Numbered from the stretch's first letter, positions 26,600 to 36,396 are shown. The stretch is 64,000 bases of DNA from CAWAVN01 sp963825075 (GCA_963825075.1 CAWGRX010000025.1:496001-560000), one strand, 5' to 3'. Notes: generated by a model from the letters alone, not told the origin. Program-made: numbers and translations.

Positions 26600-27437
26600 G
26601 GCGAGTTGGTCGGCGAAGTGGATTTCGATCCGGTCAGCGACATCTTTCCTCGTCCAGCACCGCTACAAAGAACGCCCGATGATGCCGGTGGTGATGACCT
26701 TGGAAACGATTCTGGAATCCGCCTGGCTGTTGGCGGGCGAAGACGCCGAGGTCGTCGGCATCAAAAACATCGAGATCTTAAACGGCCTCCGGTTTCATTC
26801 GGACGACGTGCAAACCGCAAGGGTTCATGCGCAGGCCGAGGGGGATCTCATCCAATGCGATTTCACATGCGATTTTTACAACCGCCGCGGGCAGTTGCTG
26901 CTGAAGGACAAACCCTATCTGCGTGCCCAGGTGGAGACCGCTCCCAAACGGCCGGCCCTCGCCGTTCCCCCGCCGCCCGAACCTGCGGGCTGGACCCTGT
27001 GCTGGTATCCGGAAAGCGAACTGGTGATTTATCACGGCCCCGTGTTCCGCTGCCTGCGGGAGTTCGCCGTCGAGGAAGAAGACGGCTGGGGCAAGATCGT
27101 CGCCCCCTCGCCGAACGAAGTCGGCGGCCGGCGGCGGGGCAGCCGCTGGGTCATGCCCTCAGCTTTGCTCGATGCCTGCTTCTTTAGCTGTGGCGTGGTG
27201 CTGTGGTGGCATTTGCGAGGGGCGGTGTCGATTCCCGACGGGATCGAAGCCGTCCGCCTCGGCCGCGCTCCTCAATCGGGCGAAGTTTGCCTGGTCCACA
27301 TCAAAAAGCGGGGCCGGACCGGCAAGCTCGCGTTGTTTGATTTCACCGTCTTCGGAGAAGACGGCACCGTCATACTCCAAGTGGAGGGATATCGAAATGT
27401 CATTGTGACAGAGGCTCCTCTCGATGCTGTCTCGTAA
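26600..27437 (+). CDS. Synthase segment 3 of 3: polyketide dehydratase domain
   Basis: GELVGEVDFDPVSDIF leads, after a one-base shift in a T run near 26644-26647, into LVQHRYKERPMMPVVMTLET. This is the N-terminal hotdog of a PS-DH domain with catalytic His in the H...P motif (the motif's glycine is Glu here). The second hotdog has WVMPSALLDACFF, with the expected Asp. It would dehydrate 3-hydroxyacyl intermediates made by the KR. Without correcting the shifts, an ATG at 26679 opens a 252-residue frame to 27437. The stop overlaps the start of the phosphopantetheinyl transferase gene by 14 bases, which fits translational coupling. Confidence 0.8.
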
Positions 27438-28188
27438 TATATGGGTCCGTTATCAATCGTTCGAAAACCTCAAAGCCGCCTGGGAAACCGATCCGCAACT
27501 CTGGCTCAGCGAAGCGGAACGCCGCGAATGCGGGCGCTACCGCGACCAAAGCCGACGCCGGCAATGGCTCGCCGGGCGCTGGTTGGCCAAAGATCTGCTC
27601 TCCGAGCAACTCGTGCCTTGGCCCACGGAGCGAAAGGAGATCAAAATCCTCTCACGCGACAGCCAGGGCCGGGCGGTGCGGCCAACGGTTCACGTTGAGC
27701 AAACACCGCAGGCTTGGCACGTTTCGATTTCGCATTCCCGGCGGGGCGTGTTGGTGGGCGTCTCGCTCAATCCCGCGATCCGCGTCGGCGTGGATTTGGC
27801 GGAGCCGGAAGACCTCAACCCGCAGTCGCTTGTGTTCTGGTTTTCCGCCAAGGAACGCCGGCGGCTGCGAAGAGGCGATGCCCGCCAGGCCGCGGCGTGC
27901 TGGGCCGTGAAAGAAGCGGTCTATAAAGCCATCAACACCGGCGAAAGTTTCGTGCCGAGGAAGTTTGAAGTGCAGTCCGCCGATGGAGCCGCGTACCATT
28001 GCCGATATCAGGGAGACTCGCTGAAAGACCGCTCCCGCATTGCAACCTGGGACGTGGACGGCCACATCGCGGTGACGGCGATCGTGTCGCAAACACCCGC
28101 GGAACTGCGGGAAGTCCCAACAACCGGTGGCCGCACGGAATCCGACGCGGTTCCCCATCAACAACCGGTCTTGGCGGGAAGCTCATAA
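27424..28188 (+). CDS. 4'-phosphopantetheinyl transferase, Sfp type
   Basis: 254 residues. The magnesium-site motif VGVDLAEPED (Asp124) and the WAVKEAVYKA motif (Trp160, Lys163, Glu164, Lys168) identify the Sfp/AcpT family, as does the FSAKERRRL segment between them. It transfers phosphopantetheine from CoA to ACP serines. Length suits the pseudodimeric Sfp type. Overlap with the synthase gene by 14 bases indicates that it serves this locus, most likely loading the three ACPs encoded at 17961. The last ~25 residues are low complexity and probably not structured. Confidence 0.9.
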   Translation: MLSRNIWVRYQSFENLKAAWETDPQLWLSEAERRECGRYRDQSRRRQWLAGRWLAKDLLSEQLVPWPTERKEIKILSRDSQGRAVRPTVHVEQTPQAWHVSISHSRRGVLVGVSLNPAIRVGVDLAEPEDLNPQSLVFWFSAKERRRLRRGDARQAAACWAVKEAVYKAINTGESFVPRKFEVQSADGAAYHCRYQGDSLKDRSRIATWDVDGHIAVTAIVSQTPAELREVPTTGGRTESDAVPHQQPVLAGSS

Positions 28189-28461
28189 CAAACTCAAAAT
28201 GTAAGTTACACGCTCACTTTTGTGGGAGTTCATCTTGTGTTCATCGCGAATTATCCAGGCCCCAAAGGCCCCAAAGGCCCCAAAGGCCACAGAGGAGCAA
28301 AGGGGAAGACAAGTGGAGAGCTTCGCCGACTCTCGGTGCCAAACACTTTGTGGCCTTTGCCCCTTTGTGGCCTTTGCTCCTCAAAAACAGCTTCATTTCG
28401 ATAAAACCTTGATAAAAATGAGAACGCGTCGTTTACAGTTTGAGTAACAAAGGAAGCAGCC
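28189..28461. repeat. Tandem and inverted repeat patch between PPTase and Rieske genes
   Basis: Three copies of CCCCAAAGG (about 28259-28287) lead into CAAAGGCCACAGAGGAGCAAAGGG, whose inverse, CCTTTGCCCCTTTGTGGCC and TTTGCTCCTC, lies at about 28350-28382. Together they form a long imperfect palindrome. No gene. It could separate expression of the two halves of the locus. Confidence 0.65.
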
Positions 28462-29598
28462 ATGTTCATTCATGAAACTCATCTGCCGCAGGTGCTCTCC
28501 CCAGAGCATTACACCTCGGAAGCGCATCTCGAACAGGAAATGCGTGCGCTGTTCCGCGACAGTTGGCATTTCGCGGGCACGTTGACCGACATCCCCAACA
28601 ACGGCGACTACCTTACGTTTGAACTCTTCGGAAGGCCCTTAATCGTCTGGAACAAAGACGGCGAACTGCACACGCTACTCAACGTCTGCCCGCATCGGTT
28701 TTCCATGCTGACCCATGCGAAATGCGGCCGCGCCGAAGACCGGCTGTGCTGCCAGTACCACGGCTGGGAGTTCGACGAGACCGGCAACACGCGGAAGATC
28801 CCCGACGCCCGCAGCTTCAAACCCATGAAGCAGGGTGAACTTGGGTTGGTCAAATACCACACCGAAACCGCGGGGCGACTCATCTTCGTCAATCTCAGCG
28901 ACAACCCGCCGCCGCTCGCCGAACAGTTGGGGCCGGGCTATGAAATCGCCCAGGACCTGTTCGGGATGGACCGCCGGTTGATCCTTTCGCTCGATTACGA
29001 AGTCGAGTGCAATTGGAAAATCAAAATCGAGAATTCGCTGGAAAGCTACCACGTGGATTACGTGCATCCCAACACGTTCCGCTCGACGCCGGAGGCGGAG
29101 ATTTGCTTTCACGAATTGGAAGACGGTTGGACCACTTATGCGACCACGCAGCGGGCGGACCGGGAAATCGATCACCGTTTGAACCTGTTAGTGCATCGCC
29201 TCGCCCGGCGGGAGTTCGACAACGAATACAAGCATTATCATTACTACCCCAACATGATGTACGGGAAAATGGGCTTGTTCACATTTGCCGAGACGGTGTT
29301 TCCCATCAACCCGCACCGCACGCGGATTTTTGCGAAGGTCTTCGTGTATTCCGGCGAGCCGGGGCGGTTGGGGAGTTATTTATTGTACCGCGGACTCAGG
29401 CATTGGGGCCGCAAGTTCTGGCCGACGGTCCATAAAGAAGATACAAGCGTGATGCCCGACATCCAAAAAGGCATGGAGTCGGGCCAGCAACCGTCCCGCG
29501 GCTTGATCTCCATCCGCGAAGAACGGCTGTTCCATTTCCAGGAATACATCCGCGACAATACCCAAGTCCCCGCCGAAGAACCGGTGATGGTGAGCTAG
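28462..29598 (+). CDS. Rieske non-heme iron oxygenase, large-subunit type
   Basis: 378 residues. The Rieske cluster ligands are Cys76-x-His78 (NVCPHRFS) and Cys97-x-x-His100 (CCQYHGWEF). The mononuclear iron site is seen as NSLESYHVDYVHP (His197, His202), with the aspartate ligand probably in EDTSVMPDIQ near the C-terminus. Such enzymes activate oxygen for hydroxylation, desaturation or demethylation, using a separate reductase, none of which is encoded nearby. Closest types are ring-hydroxylating dioxygenase alpha subunits and choline/carnitine-like monooxygenases. Its place behind the synthase suggests tailoring of the lipid product, although the 273-base repeat-bearing gap leaves room for an independent unit. 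Confidence 0.9.
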   Translation: MFIHETHLPQVLSPEHYTSEAHLEQEMRALFRDSWHFAGTLTDIPNNGDYLTFELFGRPLIVWNKDGELHTLLNVCPHRFSMLTHAKCGRAEDRLCCQYHGWEFDETGNTRKIPDARSFKPMKQGELGLVKYHTETAGRLIFVNLSDNPPPLAEQLGPGYEIAQDLFGMDRRLILSLDYEVECNWKIKIENSLESYHVDYVHPNTFRSTPEAEICFHELEDGWTTYATTQRADREIDHRLNLLVHRLARREFDNEYKHYHYYPNMMYGKMGLFTFAETVFPINPHRTRIFAKVFVYSGEPGRLGSYLLYRGLRHWGRKFWPTVHKEDTSVMPDIQKGMESGQQPSRGLISIREERLFHFQEYIRDNTQVPAEEPVMVS

Positions 29599-29648
29599 AA
29601 ACTCTTAATCTTAATCGTACTCTTGATCTTAATCCCATGAGGAAACCC

Positions 29649-30412
29649 ATGATTCATTTGGACGGCAAAGTCGCTTTGGTGACCGGGGCTTCGCGGGGCA
29701 TCGGGCGGGCGTGTGCGCTCAAGTTCGCCCAGGCCGGGGCCGATGTCATCATCAACTACGTCACCTCCAAGGCGGCCGCGATGGAGGTCGCTCGCGAAGT
29801 CGTCGGCATGGGTCGGCGGGCGTATGTCATCAAAGCCGACGTGGGCGAAGAGGACGATGTCGAATGCATGCTGGACTTCGTCGCCCAGAACATCGGCCGG
29901 TTGGACATCGTGGTGAGCAACGCGGCCACCGGCGGATTTCGCCCGCTGCTCGCCGCGAACGCCAGGCATTTCCAGACCACGATGAGTACCAACGTCTTAA
30001 GCCTCGTCTATCTCGTCCGGGCCGCTTTGCCGCTCCTTCAAAAAAGCGAAGGCCGGGCCAAGGTGGTGGCGATTTCCAGTCACGGCTCGCACATGGCACT
30101 TCCCATGTATGGACTCGTCGGCGGATCGAAAGCCGCGCTCGAAAGCATCGCCCGGCATCTCACGCTCGAAGTCGGCGACCGCGGGGTGAACGTGAACGTC
30201 GTCAAAGCCGGCCTCGTCGAGACGGATTCCACCCGCAAGATCCCCTTCGCCGACCGCATGTTCGCGGGCCGCGCGAAAAAAGCATGATGGGCGACCGCGT
30301 GCTGGAAGCCGACGACGTCGCGAACGTCGTGCTGTTTCTCTCTAGCCCGCTCTCCGATTTAGTGCAAGGCGAAACCCTCATCGTCGATGGCGGCGCCGCG
30401 ATTCATGTGTAG
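29649..30412 (+). CDS. Short-chain dehydrogenase/reductase, FabG-like (one frameshift)
   Basis: About 254 residues when joined. GKVALVTGASRGIGRA is the NADP-binding motif, NAATGGF the NAG segment, and VVAISSHGSHMALPMYGLVGGSKAA carries the Ser and the YxxxK-equivalent region (the motif is slightly altered: Tyr-Gly-Leu-Val-Gly-Gly-Ser-Lys). The uncorrected frame stops at 30287. The C-terminal part (SMMGDRVLEADDVANVVLFL, then GETLIVDGGAAIHV) continues in another frame, offset at the A run 30276-30281. The start at 29649 has AGGAAA upstream; 29637 is possible. Only 50 bases behind the Rieske gene, it could reduce or oxidise the same product, or be a 3-ketoacyl reductase. Confidence 0.82.
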
Positions 30413-30445
30413 CCCTAAATGAGCGTGCGCAATTTCGCGGTTTCC

Positions 30446-30612
30446 GGTGTAAATCCGAAGTACGAAATCCGAAATTCGAAACAAATTCAAAATCCCAAAT
30501 GCCAATGTTCCAAACAAATCAGTCCGTTAATAAAGCATACCCGAAGCGGGGTTTGGATATTCGAATTTCGGTCATTGGAATTTGTTTCGGATTTCGGATT
30601 TCGGATTTTCCG
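30446..30612. repeat. AATTCGAA-type palindromic element
   Basis: GAAATCCGAAATTCGAAACA with AATTCAAAATCCCAAATGCCAATG on the left is mirrored by CATTGGAATTTGTTTCGG and ATTTCGGATTTCGG on the right. Total length is about 165 bases with an internal non-paired part. It lies between convergent genes. A shorter related tract occurs near 575-590. Confidence 0.75.
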
Positions 30613-30651
30613 GCGTGGGATCGCGCACAGCGATTACCGATCCTGCCGCGA

Positions 30652-31884
30652 TCACGAAACCGCTTTCTGAAATCGCCGCACGGCTTCTTCGATGTTTTCG
30701 CGGCTGTTGAAGGCGCTTAAGCGGAAGTATCCTTCGCCGCAGGATCCGAAACCGCTGCCGGGTGTCCCGACGAGATGGGCGTTTTGAAGCAGGCGGTCGA
30801 AGAACTCCCAACTGCCGAGATCGTTCGGCGTCTTGAGCCAGACATAGGGCGCGTTCACGCCGCCGTAAACCGTGATGCCCACGGCTTCCAAGCCTTCGCG
30901 GAGCAGCCGGGCGTTGGTGAGGTAAAACTCGATCAGCCCCTGGACCTGCTTTCGGCCTTCGGGCGAATAAGCCGCGGCCGCCCCCCGCTGCACGATGTAG
31001 GAGACGCCGTTGAACTTCGTGCTTTGCCGCCGGCTCCAGAGGGGATGAATCGGATGGGTTTCGCCGTCGGCTTTGCGGCCTAACAGATCTTTGGGGACGA
31101 CCGTCAGCGCGCACCTGACGCCGGTGAAGCCCGCCGTCTTGCTGAAGCTGCGAAACTCGATGGCCACTTCGCGGGCACCCTCGATTTCGTAAATGGAATG
31201 CGGGATTTCGGGGTCGGTGATGAACGATTCGTAAGCCGCATCGTAAAGCAGGATGGACTTGTTCTCGCGGGCGTAATCCACCCAGGTTTTGAGCGTCTCC
31301 TTCGTGGCGACGGTGCCGGTGGGATTGTTGGGATAGCAGAGATAAATCAGATCGACTCGCTCCTGGGGCAGGGGCGGAACGAAATCGTTCTCCGCCGTCA
31401 CGGGCAGATAGACCACGCCCTGATACCGGCCGCCGGCGTCGGCGTCTCCCGTCCGGCCGTCCATCACATTCGTATCGACATACACCGGATACACCGGGTC
31501 GGTGATGGCGACTTTGTTGTTCCGGCCGAAGATGTCGAGGATGTTCCCCGTGTCGCATTTGGAGCCGTCCGAGATGAAAATCTCATCCGGCGAAACGTTC
31601 ACACCTCGGCTGTGGTAGTCGTGCTCGGCGACGGCGTTTCGCAGAAAATCATAACCTTGCTCCGGACCGTAGCCGCGAAAAGTTTCCCGCGTGCCCATCT
31701 CGTCCACCGCCTGGTGCATGGCTTCGCGAATGGCGGCGGGCAAGGGTTCGGTGACATCCCCGATGCCCAGCCGAATCACCGGGGCCTCGGGATGGGCCTC
31801 GCAAAACGCCTTCACCCGCCGGCCGATTTCGGGGAACAAATAGCCGGCTTTGAGTTTGAGATAATTTTCGTTAATCGTCGCCAT
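30652..31884 (-). CDS. dapL: LL-diaminopimelate aminotransferase
   Basis: 410 residues from ATG 31884, the usual DapL length. Family signs: YLFPEIGRRVKAF, VIRLGIGDVTEPLP, RGYGPEQGYDFLRNAVAEHD, YPNNPTGTVAT, the PLP lysine in EFRSFSKTAGFTGVRC, and VGTPGSGFGSCGEGYFRLS. It converts tetrahydrodipicolinate directly to LL-2,6-diaminopimelate with glutamate as amino donor, the shortened lysine and cell-wall branch known from chlamydiae, plants and planctomycetes. This gene is one of the better phylum-level markers in the window. It stands alone, convergent to the SDR gene and in the same direction as the ATPase gene upstream. Confidence 0.95.
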   Translation of the reverse strand: MATINENYLKLKAGYLFPEIGRRVKAFCEAHPEAPVIRLGIGDVTEPLPAAIREAMHQAVDEMGTRETFRGYGPEQGYDFLRNAVAEHDYHSRGVNVSPDEIFISDGSKCDTGNILDIFGRNNKVAITDPVYPVYVDTNVMDGRTGDADAGGRYQGVVYLPVTAENDFVPPLPQERVDLIYLCYPNNPTGTVATKETLKTWVDYARENKSILLYDAAYESFITDPEIPHSIYEIEGAREVAIEFRSFSKTAGFTGVRCALTVVPKDLLGRKADGETHPIHPLWSRRQSTKFNGVSYIVQRGAAAAYSPEGRKQVQGLIEFYLTNARLLREGLEAVGITVYGGVNAPYVWLKTPNDLGSWEFFDRLLQNAHLVGTPGSGFGSCGEGYFRLSAFNSRENIEEAVRRFQKAVS

Positions 31885-32067
31885 CGAAAAGTCTTTCCAA
31901 ATTTCCGTCGAGTTCAACAAGAAGCATGCGAAATCCCGTTTTAGGTTGAAATCCCGCGAAACGCAATCGTGCGATCGTTCAGCGATTGGCGAGCCGAGAC
32001 GCGTAAGCGGCCGGGTCAAATCGCCACCCGGCCCCTTACGGGGCTCGGCTCGCCGGAGCAAAATCAT

Positions 32068-34877
32068 CTATCGCTGGCGGCGGTTCCACCATTTTTGGGC
32101 TTCGACGGCCCAGAAGACGATGCTGCTCAGGAACAGGCAGATCAAGAGATCCGGGAGATCGAGGGCCGTCGTGTGGAACAGGCCTTGCAGCGGGGGGATG
32201 TAGATCAGGGCGAATTGCAGCACGAACGTGAGCGTGACCGCTCCGACCATGAACCAGTTGGAAAATACGCCGATGCGAAACAGCGAATCGGTCAGCGAGC
32301 GGATCGCCAGCACGTTTCCCATTTGGGAAAGGGTGATGACCATAAAGATCATCGTCCTCCAGTAGCGGATTTTTTCATTCTGATCGGAAAGGCCCGCCAT
32401 ATCCGGGTCCCAATGGATAAGGCCCGCGGCGAAGGACACGACGCCCATCAAAAAACCGAATCCCAAAATCCGCCAGGCCATGCCCCGGCCGAAAAAACTC
32501 TCGCCGGGCGGATAGGGATCGCGGCGCATCGTGTTGCTTTCGGCGGGTTCGAGCGCCAAAGCCAGGCCCGGCAAGCCGTCGGTGACGAGGTTGATCCACA
32601 GAATTTGAATCGGCAATAAAGGCAGCGGAAAGTCGCCGAAGACCGACGTGACGAGCGACAAAATCGCCGGGAAGAGCATCACCCAAATCTCGCCGGAGTT
32701 GCTGGTCATCGTGTAGAGGATGAATTTGCGGATGTTGTCGTAAACGATCCGGCCTTCTTCGACGGCGTTCACGATGGAGCTGAAGTTGTCATCCACGAGC
32801 ACCATCTCGGCGGCTTCCTTGGAGACGTCGGTGCCGGTGATGCCCATTGCCACGCCGATGTCGGCCCGTTTGAGGGCGGGGGCGTCGTTCACGCCGTCGC
32901 CGGTCATCGCCGCGATGTGCCCCTGGTTTTGGAGGGCCTCGACGATCCGCAGTTTGTGCTCCGGCGAGACCCGCGCGAACACGGCCCCTGTTCGCACCGT
33001 TTGCTCCAGTTCCGCCTGCGACATCTTTGCCAACTCCCGCCCCGTGACGGCGGGATGTTCATTGCCGATACCGAGATCCGCCGCGATGGATTGGGCGGTC
33101 AGCGGATGGTCGCCGGTGATCATCATCGGCCGAATCCCCGCCGACTTGCAGCGGGCGACGGCGTCGGCGACCTCGGCCCGGGGCGGATCGATCATCCCGC
33201 ACAGTCCAAGAAAGATTAAATTCCGCTCCAGCCCTTCCGTTTTAATGAAGCCGTCTTCGGAGCCTGCGGGTTTGAGATCCTCTGGGGACAAAGCCCGAAT
33301 CGCCATGCCCAGCACTCTGACGCCGCGGCCGGCGAGTTCATCATTGGCAGCGAGGATTTTTTCGCGGTTCGCAGAATCGAGCGCGACGAATTCCATCCTT
33401 CGTCCACACCCGGTCGGCCGTTTCCAGCAGTTGATCGACCGCGCCTTTGGTCATCACCATGCGAGCGGGTTCGGCGTCCCCGACGATGTCCCGGAGTCGC
33501 ATTGCGGATAACGTTCGATTCCTCGTTCGGCGGGCCGGTCAGTTCGTGGACGGTGCTCATTCGCTTGCGGTCGGAATCAAACGGCAACTCGGCGATGCGC
33601 GGCAGAAACTTTTCCAACGCCGACTTCTTTAAGCCCGCTTCAGCCGCGGCACTCACCAAGGCGGTCTCCGTGGGATCGCCGACGGTTTGCTTTCGTTCTT
33701 CGTCCTCGCCGAGGATCGCATCGTTGCACAGGCTGCTCACGGCGAGCAGCAACGTCAAGGCGGGGCGGTCTTCTGTCAGCGACTTCGCCTGGCCGGTTCG
33801 CACCGCTTCCGCGAGATCGATGCGTTCGCCGGCGGATTCCAACTCGCGGACGACCATGCGGTTTTCCGTGAGCGTGCCGGTTTTGTCGCTGCAAATCACC
33901 GTGACCGATCCCAAAGTTTCCACGGCAGGCAGCCGGCGGATCAGGGCATGCCGGCGGAGCATCCGGCGGGCACCGATCGCCAAGGTGACGGTGGCCACGG
34001 CGGGGAGACCTTCCGGAACCGCCGCCACCGCCAGGCTGATCGCGGTCAGAAACATCTTCTCGATGTCCTTGCCGCCCAAAAGCCCCAGCCCGAACACGAC
34101 CGCAACAATGCCGATCGTGGCGACGGTGAGTTGTTTGCCCAACAGAGCCAGCCGGCGCTGGAGCGGGGTTTGCTCGGTTTCGACCGATTGCAGCATCCCG
34201 GCGATGTGGCCCAGTTCGGTCTGCATGCCAGTCTCGGTCACCACCGACTGGCCGCGGCCGTAAGTCACCGTCGTCCCCAGAAACACCAGGTTCCGCCGAT
34301 CCCCCAAGGGCAGTTCGTGTTCGTCCATTGTCCTGGCAGTTTTTTCGACGGGGACCGATTCCCCGGTGAGGGCCGCTTCCTGCACTTTGAGGTTTTGGCA
34401 TTCGATCAGCCGCCCATCCGCGGGGACGATGTTCCCCGCTTCCAGCAGCACAACGTCGCCCGGCACCAGATCCCGGGCGGAAATCTCCTCGACGTGACCG
34501 CCCCGCCGGACGCGAACGTGCGGGACCGCCATCTGTTTGAGCGCGGCCATCGCTTTTTCCGCCCGGTAATCCTGAAAGAACCCCAACACCGCATTCAGGA
34601 CCACGATCGCCAGGATCACGATGGCATCGTGAATTTCATTGAGGAACACCGAAACCCCCGCCGCCACGAGCAGCAGGATCACCATCGGCCCGCTGATTTG
34701 CTCCCACAAAATCCGCCAAGGCCCCCGGCCGCCGGTTTCAACCAGTTCGTTCGGCCCGAATTTCTCCCGCCGGCGGGCAATAAATTCTTCGGAAAGCCCC
34801 GCGTCAGCTACGGTTTCAAAATGCGAAAGAACGCCAGCGACATCCTGCTGATACCAGTGACTCACAATGGCTCCCAA
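32068..34877 (-). CDS. P-type cation-transporting ATPase, type II (calcium-pump-like), two frameshifts
   Basis: About 936 residues when joined. N-terminal half: actuator loop with LTGESVPVEKTA, helix M4 with AAVPEGLP, phosphorylation site CSDKTGTLTENRM. After HELTGPP the frame shifts near 33490 to read GDAEPARMVMTKGAVDQLLE. It shifts again near 33397 to read MEFVALDSANREKILAANDE, then MITGDHPLTA, TGDGVNDAPALK and six C-terminal helices with LWINLVTDGLPGLALALEP. The PEGLP motif and C-terminal cation-transport domain fit SERCA/PMR1-like pumps exporting calcium or manganese. Uncorrected, the gene would appear as two pieces (33216-34877 and 32068-33396). Confidence 0.88.
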
Positions 34878-35017
34878 AGCGTGAAATCGACTGCGGAGAA
34901 AGGGGCCTCATCATACTGATTGCAGCGGGCAGACGGCAGAGCGCTACAGGCCGCGGGCAAATTCCATACGCCCGAACGCGTTCCAACTCCATATAGCCGC
35001 TTCGCGGTAGGAACCCG

Positions 35018-35050
35018 AAAAAAGGCCGCTTTCCCGGGAGGAAAACGGCC
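35018..35050 (-). terminator. Rho-independent terminator after the small membrane protein gene
   Basis: On the minus strand GGCCGTTTTCC and GGAAAGCGGCC pair with one T-G wobble around a 5-base loop, followed by six T residues (A run 35018-35023 on the plus strand). It lies 24 bases after the stop codon at 35074. Confidence 0.85.
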
Positions 35051-35073
35051 ACACAAGCCCGGCGCAAAAATTG

Positions 35074-35238
35074 TTACGACTCCCGCAGGCGGGTGCCGAT
35101 GCTGAAAAGAATGACCCCCACCAACAGCAAGCTCGGCATGTAAACCAAGCGAAAGCCGAACTCCAACTGCCAGATGATGAGCATCGGCAGGAAGACCAGC
35201 ACCAAAAACTGCAATCCCATTCCCAGGCGGTGGCGCAT
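35074..35238 (-). CDS. Tiny two-helix membrane protein
   Basis: 54 residues, too short for most gene lists. ATG 35238 lies 4 bases after the stop of the cupredoxin-like gene. The sequence has two hydrophobic helices, LQFLVLVFLPMLIIWQLEFG and MPSLLLVGVILFSIGTRL, separated by a short loop, with basic residues at the start (MRHRLG) and end (RLRES). Codon use looks like its neighbours, and a proper terminator follows, so it is very likely real and in the same transcript. Function unknown; it could be a membrane partner of the upstream secreted protein. Confidence 0.7.
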   Translation of the reverse strand: MRHRLGMGLQFLVLVFLPMLIIWQLEFGFRLVYMPSLLLVGVILFSIGTRLRES

Positions 35239-35242
35239 CGGC

Positions 35243-35998
35243 TCAGTCAAGTTTGAACTTGGAAACGGGGACTTTGATCGGATCGAGCTTTTCGGTTTCG
35301 CCGGCGAAAATATCGACTTCCAAATCCCGGTCGATGTAGCCCACCCGCTCGTGCCAAACCGTGAAGGAGTAGGTGCCTTCCGGCAGGTTGTCGATTTTGA
35401 ACTTGCCTTCGGAATCGGTCACCGCCGCGTAGGGATGATCGACCACCACCCAGTAGGCTTTCATGTGGGGATGCAGATCGCAGTTCACGGGCATCGGCAG
35501 GAGTTCGCGCTGCCCGTATTTGATCGGAAAACCTTCCCGGTCCTTGGGTTTGACGATGAAGTTCAATTCTTCGTTGATGAAAGGATGGGTGTGCGTGTTG
35601 TGGTTGATCGGATCGTCCGATTTCACCAGCACTTCCTGATCCGTGCGGACGACCAGAATATGCGGCTCGAATCGGCAGTTCTTCTGATCGAACACCACCT
35701 TCTTCTCTTTGGACGCCTTCACTTTGGCCGGAATGTTATCCGGGGCTTTCTTCAAATACACTACGATATTGGCGATGCCCTTGGTTTTGGGATCGACGAT
35801 CAGGGTATTCTCCGGCAGCCTCTTCGCCGCACACACGGCCGCGTCCTTGGTGATGACGGGCGGCTTAATCTCGGGAATCGCCCCGTCCAGCACGAATTGA
35901 CCGGAAAAGCCCCCCGTGTCCGCCGCCAACGTTTCACCGGCAAAAGCCAAAACGACGCCGGCACTTAGGAGCACCAGCCACGACAACTTTGTTCTCAT
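35243..35998 (-). CDS. Secreted cupredoxin-like protein (plastocyanin/methylamine-utilisation type)
   Basis: 251 residues with a signal peptide (LSWLVLLSAGVVLAFAGETLA). The middle has GIANIVVYLKKAP and then FEPHILVVRTDQEVLVKSDDPINHNTHTHPF. A later stretch NCDLHPHMKAYWVVVDHPYAAVTD gives Cys and His residues spaced as in type I copper sites. The C-terminal GKFKIDNLPEGTYSFTVWHE is the carboxypeptidase-regulatory-like or beta-sandwich signature of planctomycete methylamine-utilisation-like proteins. It is likely periplasmic and may carry electrons or bind copper; the copper site is inferred from residue spacing. ATG 35998 is chosen for the signal peptide. Confidence 0.75.
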   Translation of the reverse strand: MRTKLSWLVLLSAGVVLAFAGETLAADTGGFSGQFVLDGAIPEIKPPVITKDAAVCAAKRLPENTLIVDPKTKGIANIVVYLKKAPDNIPAKVKASKEKKVVFDQKNCRFEPHILVVRTDQEVLVKSDDPINHNTHTHPFINEELNFIVKPKDREGFPIKYGQRELLPMPVNCDLHPHMKAYWVVVDHPYAAVTDSEGKFKIDNLPEGTYSFTVWHERVGYIDRDLEVDIFAGETEKLDPIKVPVSKFKLD

Positions 35999-36396
35999 CA
36001 ACACACCTCGAACAGATTGGAGTGTGAGTTCCCGGATTCGATTCCGGGAACGGTGGGATACCAACAGGACGGACCCCAAGCGGGCCGTCCGCTCGACGAA
36101 CCTTTAGCCTAGCAAGACCAGTTCGGAAAATCGACCCGACCTCGAAGTTTTCTGAGAATTGGATTTTCCCCAGGCATGTCGTCCGCTCGATTGCATAAGC
36201 GACGTCGCACGCCGTGTTTCTGGAAATTCCCAAAGCCTTCCGCTACCGTGGCTTTAGGACCGTTCGAACAATGACTGAGCGGAATGGCGCTAGCCACCGG
36301 TTTTGGTAGAAGAGGGAAAAACGGCGGCTACGCCGTGCCGCTCAGATGCCGGATGTGTTGAGACCTTTGGCGCTGAAAGCAAAGTTGACGGCAATT
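35999..36396. other. Intergenic region with a family 2 palindrome
   Basis: 398 bases between divergent genes (cupredoxin-like on minus, purE on plus). Apart from the palindrome at 36275-36345, only an imperfect inverted repeat ATTCGATTCCGGGAA near 36036-36050 was noticed. No gene; promoters for both directions are expected but not assigned. Confidence 0.5.
36275..36345. repeat. Dispersed palindrome, family 2, copy d
   Basis: CTGAGCGGAATGGCGCTAGC pairs with GGCTACGCCGTGCCGCTCAG with several mismatches. The loop is longer (GGTTTTGGTAGAAGAGGGAA-like) than in other copies. It lies about 50 bases upstream of purE. Confidence 0.75.

Noticed and set aside
28257..28290. CRISPR-like or microsatellite array (CCCCAAAGG repeated three times)
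   Set aside because: The units are only nine bases, directly adjacent without spacers, and form part of a larger inverted repeat.
30273..30287. Programmed -1 frameshift at the A run in the SDR gene
   Set aside because: In the reading frame the heptamer is G-AAA-AAA, not the efficient A-AAA-AAG, and no stimulatory hairpin or internal ribosome site was apparent. A missing A in a homopolymer is simpler, given the other indels.
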